Below the pieces are notes generated by a model. The model did no database searches. It was not told the DNA's origin and saw only the letters and a program-made list of their open reading frames with translations. Below, piece after piece: positions 15,616 through 24,828 of a stretch of 64,000 nucleotides of DNA (position 1 is its first letter; each line of letters begins with the position of its first letter). The stretch is from JALOLV01 sp046295175 (GTDB lineage: Bacteria; Bacteroidota; Bacteroidia; Cytophagales; Spirosomataceae): the NCBI GenBank assembly GCA_046295175.1, contig JBKBNY010000006.1:248001-312000 (forward strand), given 5' to 3'. The position numbers and the translations under genes are program-made.

Positions 15616-17955
15616 CTATGATTTAGTAATTACAATCGGTACACAAACCTTCGTTGGGCAGCTCGAACAACTCGCTGGTGGATTCACCGTTGTGCTAAGT
15701 TCGCACCCATTCACATCAACAATCCGTAAAGTTTTTTGTCCACTGCTTATTAATCCTGCATTAATCGGAGTACTTGCAGAGCCATAGTTATATGTTTGGC
15801 CAGTCGAAGTTCCATTTACAAAAACAGTATAAGTAAATCCAGACCCACTTCCACCAGAAGGATTCAACGTAATTGTGAATGTATCATCGGCACCATTACT
15901 TGGAGTTCCTGCATTATTACACAAAGCAACTGCATTTGCCGAAGTTGGCGTTGGTCTCACCGTGACGATTACTGTATCGCGGCTTACACAACCTAAAGCA
16001 CTTGTTAAGCTAACTGTATATTGCAAACTCGAAGCAGGATTAACCGAAATTGTCGCTGTCGTTTCTCCGGTATTCCAGAGCAATGTACCGGTTCCGGTTG
16101 CAGTTAGATTTACGGCTGTACCTCTACAAGTCGCAACATCAGAACCTGCACTTAATGCTGGTAGTGCGTTTACATTGACAATTACTGGACAGCAGTTACC
16201 CGCCACACAACCAGTTGTAGAAGTAAAGTTTACGGTATAATTGCCCGATTCGGTAGCTACGTAATCTTGGTTAGTTGCTCCAGGAATCAAAACATCATTT
16301 CTATACCACTGATACGAAGGAGCAGATGCAGGTGCAGTCAGGGTAAGCGATTGGCCTTGACAGATTTGTACGGGCACCGACACGCAAGCACTGGCAATAT
16401 CGTCTTCGGTAGCCAAGCCGTTATTATATGGCGAATCTAAATCGGTTTCATTTGCGGCAATTATTTCGGCAACGTTCGATAAAACACCAACAGAATCGGC
16501 ACGAGCAACAATTGATAAAGACAAATTGGTTGTATTTCCAGCCAATGCACTACCGATATTCCAGATACCCGTTGTTTGGTTATAGAATGTACCAACTGGC
16601 GATGAATGTGATTGATAGGTAAATCCTGATGGTAATAAATCTTTTATTTTCAAACCAGTTGCATTAAGTGTAGTGTTATCTCTCGTTGCAGTTACCACAA
16701 AAGTCACGTTTGCACCTTGAGCTGGAGTAGCATTATTGACAGCTTTGGCTAAAGAAATATCAATCGTATTACTATCGCAAGCATCTGGTGTACCATCTCC
16801 ATCGGCATCTTCTAAATCGCTACCCGACGAGCATTTATCCAAACAATCTGGCACTCCATCTTGGTCGGTATCATATTTTACAAAAGCATAGTAGATGTTA
16901 TAATCTGCACCGAGGCTGAGTGAAACTAAACCAGAAACGGTGATTCGGATACGGTCATAAGATTGAGTTGTTCTGAATCCTACTTGATAGATACCAGAAC
17001 CGCCACTGATTGCCAATGCCGAAAGCAATGACGACCCCGAAACGGTTTCTCTCAAAGTACCTCCTAAATAAGTCGAAATTGTAATTCCACCCAGAAGATT
17101 TACACCTAAAAGACCCGAATTATCAGAAATCGTGAATCCAGCAAATGAATAAGCAGGATAGGTTGTTGTAGAATTTACCTGAATGAACTTTGTACAGTTT
17201 ACACCAACCAACGGAACGGCAATGTTACCAAAATTGGTAGCTGTATCCGCATCGACAACAAGAGATTCATTTGTAATTCCTCCTCCAATACACAAAGTTC
17301 CTGACTGACCAGTAGTTACTGTGATTCCTGCCCCAGTCAAAGCATCAGTACAATCATGGGCACAATTAGCAGGGCCTTCAAAGGCTTCGTATATTCTGAA
17401 TGAAGTTAATGCAGAAATTGTTCCAATACTTACAAGGCGAATCTCATCGAAGTCTTGGGTTGTTGTAAAACTAATTATCTGCTTTCCATTATTTGCACCT
17501 TGTAAAACCGATAAAGAAAGCAGTGAGTTTCCACCACCACCGCCTACGATGGCACTTTCACTAAATGTACCGTTTCGGTAGGTTTCAATACGTAGATGAG
17601 AAAGTAAATTAGCCGTTAAAATTCCCGAATTAGGAGCGATTATAAAGCCGACTTCATTGCCAGCTGGGTAGTATTGAAGTGAATCTTTAACAATAATTAC
17701 ATTAGTACCAGCCAAAAGTCCAACTGTGAGGTTGGCCACTGCAAAATCATCCAAATTTCCATTTACTACATTATTGGCACCGCCAGTCCCACAAAGTAAA
17801 CAAACCCCACCACTTGGTGCAGTACCGATATATGCACCCGTACCAGCAATGGGGTCTAAACAAATACGGTTATTCTCGATTGTCTGTTGAGCAATCGAGC
17901 TAAAGCAAATCACGCAAAGAAGTAAAATTAACCACGAGTTGAGTTTGTTTTCCAT
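15616..17955 (-). CDS. Large secreted DUF11 / thrombospondin type 3 repeat protein
   Basis: 779 residues from the ATG at 17955 (signal peptide KLNSWLILLLCVICFSSIAQ); in-frame extension to 18006 adds a poor leader. Two related beta domains come first (~30-210 and ~220-370, each with a CxHDC/CxxG and LRIETYRNGTF-like strand pattern). Then comes a calcium-binding-like acidic repeat (DTDQDGVPDCLDKC, DADGDGTPDACD), a DUF11 domain (VNNATPAQGANVTFVVTATR), then Ig-like/PKD-like domains with QWYRNDVLIPGA. The C-terminus ends CPTKVCVPIVITKS, a short conserved tail seen in Cytophagales surface proteins. Likely cell-surface adhesion or matrix; no enzyme motif is visible. Transcribed alone. Confidence 0.8.
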   Translation of the reverse strand: MENKLNSWLILLLCVICFSSIAQQTIENNRICLDPIAGTGAYIGTAPSGGVCLLCGTGGANNVVNGNLDDFAVANLTVGLLAGTNVIIVKDSLQYYPAGNEVGFIIAPNSGILTANLLSHLRIETYRNGTFSESAIVGGGGGNSLLSLSVLQGANNGKQIISFTTTQDFDEIRLVSIGTISALTSFRIYEAFEGPANCAHDCTDALTGAGITVTTGQSGTLCIGGGITNESLVVDADTATNFGNIAVPLVGVNCTKFIQVNSTTTYPAYSFAGFTISDNSGLLGVNLLGGITISTYLGGTLRETVSGSSLLSALAISGGSGIYQVGFRTTQSYDRIRITVSGLVSLSLGADYNIYYAFVKYDTDQDGVPDCLDKCSSGSDLEDADGDGTPDACDSNTIDISLAKAVNNATPAQGANVTFVVTATRDNTTLNATGLKIKDLLPSGFTYQSHSSPVGTFYNQTTGIWNIGSALAGNTTNLSLSIVARADSVGVLSNVAEIIAANETDLDSPYNNGLATEDDIASACVSVPVQICQGQSLTLTAPASAPSYQWYRNDVLIPGATNQDYVATESGNYTVNFTSTTGCVAGNCCPVIVNVNALPALSAGSDVATCRGTAVNLTATGTGTLLWNTGETTATISVNPASSLQYTVSLTSALGCVSRDTVIVTVRPTPTSANAVALCNNAGTPSNGADDTFTITLNPSGGSGSGFTYTVFVNGTSTGQTYNYGSASTPINAGLISSGQKTLRIVDVNGCELSTTVNPPASCSSCPTKVCVPIVITKS

Positions 17956-18195
17956 GTTGTAGAGTCTTTTGTGTATTGAAATAACATCTACAACCATGTG
18001 CCACAATTTTCATACCGCTCGATAAGTTTTAACGATAGATAAAATCAATAATTTAATCGTATTAGTTTCAAATATTCGTCATATAGCGAATAATTTTACC
18101 AAAATTGCTAAATACGAGAAATTTTAAAAGATGGATTTAAAAAATATTTTTTGTCACAAAAAAATTTATTGAGCGGTCATCTTTAGGCATAAAAA
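17956..18195. other. Intergenic leader of the DUF11 gene
   Basis: 240 very A/T-rich bases between two minus-strand genes. It must contain the DUF11 promoter. A small ATTCG/CGAAT hairpin lies near 18077-18094. I recognise no riboswitch or small gene. Confidence 0.35.
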
Positions 18196-19926
18196 TTATT
18201 TTTTTGACTTGATATAATCCTCAATAATTTTTTCGAGCAATGGCAATGTTACTGTCCCTTCGGATAAAATTGCATCGTGAAATTCTCTAATATTAAATTT
18301 GGCACCTAATTCGCTTTCAGCTTTTTTTCGTAGTTCTCTGATTTTCAACTCTCCAATTTTATACGATAAAGCCTGACCAGGCCACGAGATGTATCGGTCG
18401 GTTTCGGTCGTACATTCATGAATCGACAATGCCGTATTATTGGCTAAATAATCAATCGACTGTTGACGATTCCAGCCATACGCATGGATACCGGTATCAA
18501 CTACTAAGCGGCACGCCCGCCACATTTCGTAAGTTAGTTTTCCAAACTTACTATACGGATTTTTGTAAAATCCCATTTCTTCGCCCAAATGCTCTGTATA
18601 TAATGCCCAACCTTCGCCATAAGCCGATAAATAAAGTCGTTTTCTGAAGTTTGGCACGTTTTCTAATTCATAATTAAGTGCCATTTGCAAGTGATGTCCC
18701 GGAACGGCCTCGTGGAGGGTCAGAGCTTCTAAATTATAGAGCGGACGGCTCGGTAGATTATATGTATTTACCCAGTAATGCCCCGCACGATGACTCTCTG
18801 GCGATGCTGGACTATACCGCCCACCCGTGTATTTTGGAGCAATGGCATCAGGTACTGGCTCAACGCCATAAGACTGACGAGGGAGTTTACCAAAATAAGC
18901 GGGGAGTTTACCATCAACCTGCTTGGCTATGTATGAAGCCTCTTTAATCAATTCGAGTGGTGTTTTGGCATAAAACTGTGGGTCGGTACGTAGAAAATGT
19001 AAAAAATCTTTGAAATCGCCTTTAAATCCGGTTTGGGTCTTCACTTCTTCCATCTCTTTGCGGATTCGGGCAACTTCTTCCAAACCTTTTTTATGCACTT
19101 CCTCAACGGTCATTTGCATCGTAGAATAATACCTTACCAACATTTCATAATAGGCTTTGCCATTGGTACAATTCGAGATTCCCTCTTTTTTACGGGCTGC
19201 GGGTAGGTATTCTTTATCCATAAAATCAGAGAAAAGTTTAAACCCTCTCGAAGATTCCATAATGGCCGCCTTGCCTTCAGTAATCAATTTTTGCTGGGTT
19301 GCGGCATCAATCGAACTCGGAAACTTAGTAAATGGCTTAAAAAAATCACTTTTTTCGGGCGAATCAACAATGTATGGTTTGTAGGTCGTTTCGTAACCAT
19401 CAAAGATTACTTGGGCCTGTACAATTCCTTTTTTGATTCCTAACCGCATCAAATCAATGTATTGTTGGGCATATCTCGGAAAATCTCTCAATCGCTGAAT
19501 ATGCCTTTTGTAATCCTGCAAATTTTGTGGCGAAGCATTACGCATCATTCCTGCATAACTCATGTGAAAACCTGCATCTGCCAAAAGTGGATTTAAATGG
19601 GCATCAAACTCAAAATTATTGGTTTGCTCTTCGATTACGAATTTCAATAATTCGAGGTTGATATACTCCGAGCGAGTCAATTTTGAAGCATCGACTTCTT
19701 TTAACTTTGAGAGTAAAGATTTATAGAAATTATATCTTTTCTGGTAACTTTCTAACGAAACATCACCCAAAATACCCGTTCCGAGTGAGTCAATCTGCCG
19801 ATTTCCAAACGAGTTCCTTTGGTTATTTTCGTATTCGGTGATAATTCCGTTTAGCTTTTCGCTTGGTTTCTGGGCATTGGCAATAACAGAGATAAATGAG
19901 AAGAAGATAATAAATGTTTTTTTCAT
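18196..19926 (-). CDS. Secreted DUF885 family metallopeptidase-like protein
   Basis: 576 residues with a signal peptide (KKTFIIFFSFISVIANAQ). The DUF885 family is a zincin-like group; the diagnostic metal motif is HEAVPGHHLQ in the middle of the C-terminal half, followed by YGEGWALYTEHLGEEMG, where Glu and His probably complete the zinc site. Further conserved segments are LLADAGFHMSYAGMM, YYSTMQMTVEEVHKKGLEEV and GQALSYKIGELKIRELR. Length agrees with other members (about 580-600). It is transcribed alone on the minus strand, divergent from the DinB pair. Peptidase activity is inferred from the fold and motif; natural substrates are unknown. Confidence 0.88.
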   Translation of the reverse strand: MKKTFIIFFSFISVIANAQKPSEKLNGIITEYENNQRNSFGNRQIDSLGTGILGDVSLESYQKRYNFYKSLLSKLKEVDASKLTRSEYINLELLKFVIEEQTNNFEFDAHLNPLLADAGFHMSYAGMMRNASPQNLQDYKRHIQRLRDFPRYAQQYIDLMRLGIKKGIVQAQVIFDGYETTYKPYIVDSPEKSDFFKPFTKFPSSIDAATQQKLITEGKAAIMESSRGFKLFSDFMDKEYLPAARKKEGISNCTNGKAYYEMLVRYYSTMQMTVEEVHKKGLEEVARIRKEMEEVKTQTGFKGDFKDFLHFLRTDPQFYAKTPLELIKEASYIAKQVDGKLPAYFGKLPRQSYGVEPVPDAIAPKYTGGRYSPASPESHRAGHYWVNTYNLPSRPLYNLEALTLHEAVPGHHLQMALNYELENVPNFRKRLYLSAYGEGWALYTEHLGEEMGFYKNPYSKFGKLTYEMWRACRLVVDTGIHAYGWNRQQSIDYLANNTALSIHECTTETDRYISWPGQALSYKIGELKIRELRKKAESELGAKFNIREFHDAILSEGTVTLPLLEKIIEDYIKSKK

Positions 19927-20063
19927 TTGCTGAATGTAAGTTTAGGAGGGTCGCACAAATATATTCAAAATTAGAATTATGTAAATATTTGCAACGAAAA
20001 TCAATTCAGATTCCTTAATTTCGTTAAAATAAGCAAGTAAAACACTTTACAACAACACATTTT

Positions 20064-20624
20064 ATGAAAATCTCGCGTAAAAAAGCACTTAAATCTATCG
20101 CTTTAGGTTTTGTGGCAGCACCAGTCGTAGCAAATCAAAAAATTGATAAAGACCTTGTTAGTTTCAAAGACGAATTTGAACCAGCTTGGAAAAGCTCAGA
20201 AGAATATACCCTGAAAGTTTATAACCAGATGCCCGAAGATAAAATGGATTGGAAATACACACCTGAGTCGTTTTCGTGGCGAACCCAATTTGTGCATTGC
20301 ATAGACTTCACAGCTTCTCAGATTTGTGGTAGATTGGGTATCAAAAACCCTTATGACGAAAAAGCAAAGCAAAAAGATTTTTGGAAAAAGCTTTCAAAAG
20401 CCGAATTGGGCGAAGAACTAAAAGGTTTTTACGCTTGGGTTTTGCAGGTGGTTTCAGAAACTAAACCTGAGCAATTGGCACAACTTGAAGGCTACGCAGG
20501 CGATAAGATTCCTGTTTGGCGGCTACTTTATGCCCTCGAAAATCACATTATTCACCATCGTGGACAAGCAATTTGTTATTTAAGACTCAACGGAATCACA
20601 CCAGTGGGTTATATTGGTTGGTAA
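20064..20624 (+). CDS. DinB-like four-helix protein with export signal
   Basis: 186 residues. The N-terminus (KISRKKALKSIALGFVAAPVVA) resembles a Tat-like or Sec leader. The mature part has the DinB pattern of three spaced His: YTPESFSWRTQFVHCIDF, then LLYALENHIIHHRGQAICYLR, which would coordinate a metal in the DinB/YfiT fold, and it ends with NGITPVGY. DinB superfamily members include thiol-dependent transferases (maleylpyruvate isomerase, mycothiol or bacillithiol transferases). Its stop (20622-20624) is 4 bp before the ATG of the next DinB/maleylpyruvate-isomerase-like gene, so the two are coupled. Function is unassigned. Confidence 0.8.
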   Translation: MKISRKKALKSIALGFVAAPVVANQKIDKDLVSFKDEFEPAWKSSEEYTLKVYNQMPEDKMDWKYTPESFSWRTQFVHCIDFTASQICGRLGIKNPYDEKAKQKDFWKKLSKAELGEELKGFYAWVLQVVSETKPEQLAQLEGYAGDKIPVWRLLYALENHIIHHRGQAICYLRLNGITPVGYIGW

Positions 20625-20628
20625 TTTC

Positions 20629-21468
20629 ATGAAAAAGTTAGAACCACTTATTTTGGTCGGTTTACTACCTAAAATTGACCAAAAACTGATTGAATTACTG
20701 AAATCTTTGAGCGATGAGGACTGGCAGAAACAAAGTATTGCACCTCGATGGAAAGTCAAAGATATAGCCGAACACTTGCTCGATGGTAATATTCGTACGC
20801 TTTCTATTTTGCGAGATGGATACGTGGGCGACCCTCCTCAAAATATAAACTCGTATCAGGATTTTGTAGATTATCTCAATAAACTCAATGCCGATTGGGT
20901 TGCCGGTATGAAGCGGATAAGTCCCAAGGTTTTGATTGAATTACTCGAAATTACTGGTAAAGAATACTGCGAATACTTGCAGACTCTCAATCCGTTTGAT
21001 GATGCAACATGGTCGGTGGCGTGGGCGGGTGAAGAAACTTCTCAAAACTGGTTTCATATTGCTCGTGAATACACCGAAAAATGGCATCACCAACAGCAAA
21101 TCAGATTGGCAGTTGGCAAAACCCAAGAGCTTTATACTCGTGAATTCTACCTGCCGCATTTAGAAACTTCGATGAGGGCATTACCACACCATTACCGTAA
21201 TACTAAAGCTGTTGATGGTTCAGGAATTCAGTTTAGCATCACTGGTGAGGGCGGCGGAGATTGGTTTTTGTACTTTGAAAATAGTAAATGGGATTTGGTA
21301 ACTAAACTGCCCCAAAGTCCAATTTCTAAAGTTACGATTGATGGAGAAATTGCTTGGAGAATGTTTACAAAGGGAATTTTAAGGGATGAAGCCCAAAAAA
21401 GAGTAAAGATTGAAGGTAATCCAGAATTAGGAAATAAAATATTTGATATGCTTGCCGTGATGGCATAA
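20629..21468 (+). CDS. Maleylpyruvate isomerase N-terminal-like (DinB fold) protein
   Basis: 279 residues from ATG 20629; an in-frame TTG at 20614 would overlap the preceding gene and is not needed. The first ~165 residues are DinB-like with candidate metal His in WKVKDIAEHLLDGNI and in REYTEKWHHQQQIRLA, as in mycothiol-dependent maleylpyruvate isomerases. The remaining ~110 residues form a SCP2-like or MDMPI C-terminal segment (VTIDGEIAWRMFTKGI). It has no signal peptide, unlike its upstream partner. Cytosolic thiol-dependent transferase is the likely class; the real thiol and substrate are unknown. Confidence 0.75.
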   Translation: MKKLEPLILVGLLPKIDQKLIELLKSLSDEDWQKQSIAPRWKVKDIAEHLLDGNIRTLSILRDGYVGDPPQNINSYQDFVDYLNKLNADWVAGMKRISPKVLIELLEITGKEYCEYLQTLNPFDDATWSVAWAGEETSQNWFHIAREYTEKWHHQQQIRLAVGKTQELYTREFYLPHLETSMRALPHHYRNTKAVDGSGIQFSITGEGGGDWFLYFENSKWDLVTKLPQSPISKVTIDGEIAWRMFTKGILRDEAQKRVKIEGNPELGNKIFDMLAVMA

Positions 21469-21489
21469 ATTATTCATTTTCAACCATTA

Positions 21490-21831
21490 CTAACGTTGAA
21501 TCAGTAAAACCATTATTACAATTGAAATCAGTAGCCCTATGTACATTCGAGGTTCGTTGTGCATATTCACGGCAAAAACATAGGCAACTAAGCAAATCAA
21601 GCTACACGTGAGTAAAATCCACTTGTGAATAATGGTTCGGCGATTTGAGTCAGCAAAAACAGCCAAGCCAGTTGTCAATGCTAAAAATCCGCTTAGAGTT
21701 ACCCATAAATAACTCGATTCGGTGTTTTCGACCATCAATAAAGTTAGGATTTGAATAGTTGCTATGATGATTAGCAACTGCGAAAATAAGCTTAGGAGTT
21801 TGCGTTCTGTTTCTTTGAGTGTACCGTTCAT
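21490..21831 (-). CDS. Four-helix membrane protein of unknown function
   Basis: 113 residues with four hydrophobic helices (about 15-35, 41-60, 67-90, 94-112), short loops and a charged N-terminus (NGTLKETERKLL). No recognised domain. It is 78 bp from the histidine kinase gene upstream on the same strand, so it could be the last gene of the kinase/regulator transcript. The convergent neighbour is the maleylpyruvate isomerase-like gene, 21 bp away. Confidence 0.6.
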   Translation of the reverse strand: MNGTLKETERKLLSLFSQLLIIIATIQILTLLMVENTESSYLWVTLSGFLALTTGLAVFADSNRRTIIHKWILLTCSLICLVAYVFAVNMHNEPRMYIGLLISIVIMVLLIQR

Positions 21832-21909
21832 GTTTGATTATTTGATGGCACGAAGGTATCTCCCAATACTTAAGAAATCTTGAAGCAAAAATAAAAGTAT
21901 TCTAAAAGT

Positions 21910-22929
21910 TTAGCGATGCGAAAATGGTATGCCGATGATGAATGTTGTTTCTTCGTTTTCGACTGAATCAACCTCGATTGTGCCTTTATGGTGTTTGATA
22001 ATTCGATGAACCAACGGCAGACCAATACCATAACCTTTGAATGTAGTAGCTCTTTCGGCTCTAAAGAAAGGGTCAAATAAATGCGGAATATCGGATTTTA
22101 AAATCCCGAAACCTCGGTTTATAATGTAGATTTTTACTTCACCCTCACCAATCGCACAAAGAACTTTAACTTGGCCGTCATACGAAAACTTACACCCATT
22201 TTCGATGATGTTCACAAAGGCAGTTCTGAGCAAATGAGCATTGCCATTGACAGTCAATTGTTCTTCAGTAAATGATTCAGATTCAAAATCTATGAAGATT
22301 CTACACCCTTTTTGGCTTTCGAGTAGAAACTCACGTGCATCAAACAGAATCTCATCAATTCTAACGGCGGCGGGGATAAAATCGCGGGCTTGGTCGCCAA
22401 CTTTTACAAGTTCGAGCAGCGTATCAGATAATTGTCCTAATTCCTTTAAATCTTCGAGTACCGATTTGATGACCTTCTCGTATTCTTCGTGCGAACGTAC
22501 CTTAATGATACTCAATTCTAACTGAGCAACCATTTTCATCAATGGGTTTTTTAGCTCATGTGAGAAGTTCGAAATAAAAGTTTGTTGCAGTTGAAAAGCC
22601 CCTTCTATCCTATCAATCAAGCTATTAGAACTCTTTGAGATTTCGCCAAGTTCATACGGGTAACTTTCAAAAAGTCGTTTTTCTAAATTTTTGGGGAAAA
22701 TCGAATCCAATTCTTCTTTGATAAATCTGATGGGTTCGAGAAGTTTTTCGATATATTTTTTGATGAATAACCAAACCAAAATACAATCAAAGAAGGCAAA
22801 TAAAATAATACAAATCCAAGCAAAATCACCCAAAAATTTAAGAGCCAAATACCCAAAACCAACCAGTACAAAAATACCGATTACAACAAAAAACATGATA
22901 GTTTTGGTGAGTTGACTTGTGATTTTCAT
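21910..22929 (-). CDS. Sensor histidine kinase
   Basis: 339 residues: two N-terminal helices (about 10-32 and 35-58) with almost no periplasmic loop, a HAMP-like linker, then a HisKA domain with the phospho-acceptor in FSHELKNPLMKM (His124) and a HATPase_c domain (IIENGCKFS N-box, RGFGILKSDI, FKGYGIGLPLVHRI). The tiny extracytoplasmic loop suggests it senses a membrane or cytosolic cue. The gene starts 2 bp after the response regulator's stop, so the pair forms one transcript and a cognate two-component system. Confidence 0.9.
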   Translation of the reverse strand: MKITSQLTKTIMFFVVIGIFVLVGFGYLALKFLGDFAWICIILFAFFDCILVWLFIKKYIEKLLEPIRFIKEELDSIFPKNLEKRLFESYPYELGEISKSSNSLIDRIEGAFQLQQTFISNFSHELKNPLMKMVAQLELSIIKVRSHEEYEKVIKSVLEDLKELGQLSDTLLELVKVGDQARDFIPAAVRIDEILFDAREFLLESQKGCRIFIDFESESFTEEQLTVNGNAHLLRTAFVNIIENGCKFSYDGQVKVLCAIGEGEVKIYIINRGFGILKSDIPHLFDPFFRAERATTFKGYGIGLPLVHRIIKHHKGTIEVDSVENEETTFIIGIPFSHR

Positions 22930-22931
22930 AA

Positions 22932-23609
22932 TTACTTGGTTTTCATGACATAACCCATGCCGTAGATATTGTAAATGAGTTTTTGCTCGTAGCCTTTATC
23001 AATCTTGCGGCGAAGCAGATTCATAAATACTTCAACTACATTGGTCGTAACATCGGCATCCATCTTCCAGACTTTATCCAAAAGTTCTTCTTTAGACATC
23101 ACCCTTCCACGATTCCGCATGAGGCATTCCAAAAGCCCGAATTCTTTTGCGGTCAAAATTATCTGTTCGTTACCTCGCATTACCGATTTAGAATCAAGAT
23201 TTAACTCTAAATCCTCAAATTGAAGTTTTCGATAAGTAATTTGCACATTTGAGGTACGGCGAGTAACAACCCTGATTCGGGCAATCAATTCTTTTAATTC
23301 AAATGGTTTTACGAGATAATCATCGGCTCCGAGGTCAAATCCTTTGAGTTTTTCGTCTAACGAGCTGAGTGCCGTCAACAAAATAATTGGTGTATCGGAG
23401 CCTAAATTCCGCAACTCCTTAACAATTTCATAGCCATTTTTGTAGGGCAGAATAATGTCTGAAACAATGACATTATAAACATTCTTTTTGGCAAGATGAA
23501 AACCAATATCGCCATCGTAGGCAATATCTACCTCAAAACCATTCTCCTCTAAACTCATTTTGAGCGATTGAACCGTCTTGGGTTCATCCTCAATTAATAA
23601 TATTTTCAT
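22932..23609 (-). CDS. OmpR-family response regulator
   Basis: 225 residues: receiver domain (acidic pocket Glu7-Asp8, phospho-acceptor Asp51 in VIVSDIILP, Thr in LLTAL, Lys in LVKPFE) followed by a winged-helix OmpR/PhoB DNA-binding domain with LTAKEFGLLECLMRNRGRV and VVEVFMNLLRRKID. It is followed 2 bp later by its histidine kinase gene and preceded, 21 bp upstream, by an MreB-like gene on the same strand. Target genes are unknown. Confidence 0.92.
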   Translation of the reverse strand: MKILLIEDEPKTVQSLKMSLEENGFEVDIAYDGDIGFHLAKKNVYNVIVSDIILPYKNGYEIVKELRNLGSDTPIILLTALSSLDEKLKGFDLGADDYLVKPFELKELIARIRVVTRRTSNVQITYRKLQFEDLELNLDSKSVMRGNEQIILTAKEFGLLECLMRNRGRVMSKEELLDKVWKMDADVTTNVVEVFMNLLRRKIDKGYEQKLIYNIYGMGYVMKTK

Positions 23610-23630
23610 GAAGTAAACTTATTCTAAAAC

Positions 23631-24659
23631 CTAAATAAAAATTGAAGCATAGCGTTCGGTATTTTCGACACAAGTATTTAAGCCCGTCGATACCGATAAA
23701 AGTGGTTTTTCGACAATTTTTATGGGCAATCTCGTAAATTTCTCCAACCGACTCGTCAAACCTCTCATTTTTGCTCCGCCACCTGTTACAAAAATACCAT
23801 TACCATAAATATCGGCGGCTATTTCGGGCGGACATTTTTCTAAAGTTTTTACGATTCCGTTTTCTATCTGCGAGAACGTCTTATCGAGCATTTCGATGAC
23901 TTCTTGGTATTCAATCAAAATAGATTTGGGTAAACCTGTTGCAATATCACGACCAATAACATTAAAGGGTTCGGGTTTGTCATCGAAATCATCCGAAACC
24001 GCTCCAACATTGATTTTAATTCTCTCGGCCGATTTTTCACTGATTAAAACGTTGTGTTTTCGGCGAATATGTTCGCAAATATCCCTATCGAAGGTTTCTC
24101 CACCGATTCGTAAAGATTGATTACAAACCACCGAAGATAGTGAAATTGCGGCAATTTCGGTTGTGCCTCCACCCATATCAATCACCAATGAGCCTTTTGG
24201 TTTGGCAATATCAAGCCCGATTCCGATACACGCCGCCAGAGGTTCATAGACCAATTTTACTTCTGATGCACCAATGGCATTTGCTGCGTCTCGAACGGCT
24301 CTTTTCTCGACTTCGGTAGTATTAAAAGGTACACAAACCACCACTTTTTTAGACGAAAGAAACGAAAAAGATGCCGTTATTTTCTTCAGAAAAGCCTCTA
24401 ACATTCGGTGTGTCGAAGTATAATCTGCAACAACTCCATCTTTGAGCGGTTTGATGGTTTTGAGATTGTTGTGCGTTTTTTCGTGCATGGCGTATGCTTT
24501 TTCGCCCACCGCTACGGTTTGATTGGTTCGTTTATCAATCGCAATGATTGTTGGTTCGTTGAGTAAAAGCTGCCCGTTACTGCTGATTAGCGTATTTGAA
24601 GTACCTAAATCAATGGTTAATTTATCGTTTTTATGAGAGAAGTTCATCGTATAATTCAT
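23631..24659 (-). CDS. MreB/Mbl-family actin-like protein, probable paralogue
   Basis: 342 residues of the actin-like ATPase fold: phosphate-1 motif LTIDLGTSNTLI, connect/phosphate-2 VIDMGGGTTEIAAI, adenosine motif GIFVTGGGAKMRGL, and VVCVPFNTTEVEKRAVRDAA. This matches MreB proteins, which organise cell-wall synthesis on the inner membrane. No mreC, mreD or rodA is next to it; instead it precedes a two-component pair by 21 bp. Bacteroidota often keep a canonical mreB with mreCD elsewhere, so this is likely a second, stand-alone copy. The ATG at 24647 (four codons in) is an alternative start. Confidence 0.85.
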   Translation of the reverse strand: MNYTMNFSHKNDKLTIDLGTSNTLISSNGQLLLNEPTIIAIDKRTNQTVAVGEKAYAMHEKTHNNLKTIKPLKDGVVADYTSTHRMLEAFLKKITASFSFLSSKKVVVCVPFNTTEVEKRAVRDAANAIGASEVKLVYEPLAACIGIGLDIAKPKGSLVIDMGGGTTEIAAISLSSVVCNQSLRIGGETFDRDICEHIRRKHNVLISEKSAERIKINVGAVSDDFDDKPEPFNVIGRDIATGLPKSILIEYQEVIEMLDKTFSQIENGIVKTLEKCPPEIAADIYGNGIFVTGGGAKMRGLTSRLEKFTRLPIKIVEKPLLSVSTGLNTCVENTERYASIFI

Positions 24660-24770
24660 AGCCGAAAAGCAATCCGTCCATCAAAAAATTTGTCGCTACG
24701 AAATTCTACCAACATTCTTAAAATGTCTTTAAAGAAAAATAAAGAAAAAATAAAACTCTACTAAAAAAAC

Positions 24771-24805
24771 AAAAAAATCTCCCTAAAACGCACATTAGGG
24801 AGATT
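24771..24805 (-). terminator. Intrinsic terminator of cmk
   Basis: Read on the minus strand, AATCTCCCTAA pairs with TTAGGGAGATT (hairpin 24776-24805) with an 8-nt loop and is followed by a run of T (complement of A at 24771-24776), 23 bp after the cmk stop. Confidence 0.85.
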
Positions 24806-24828
24806 TTGAATTAATATTTATTAAACTT

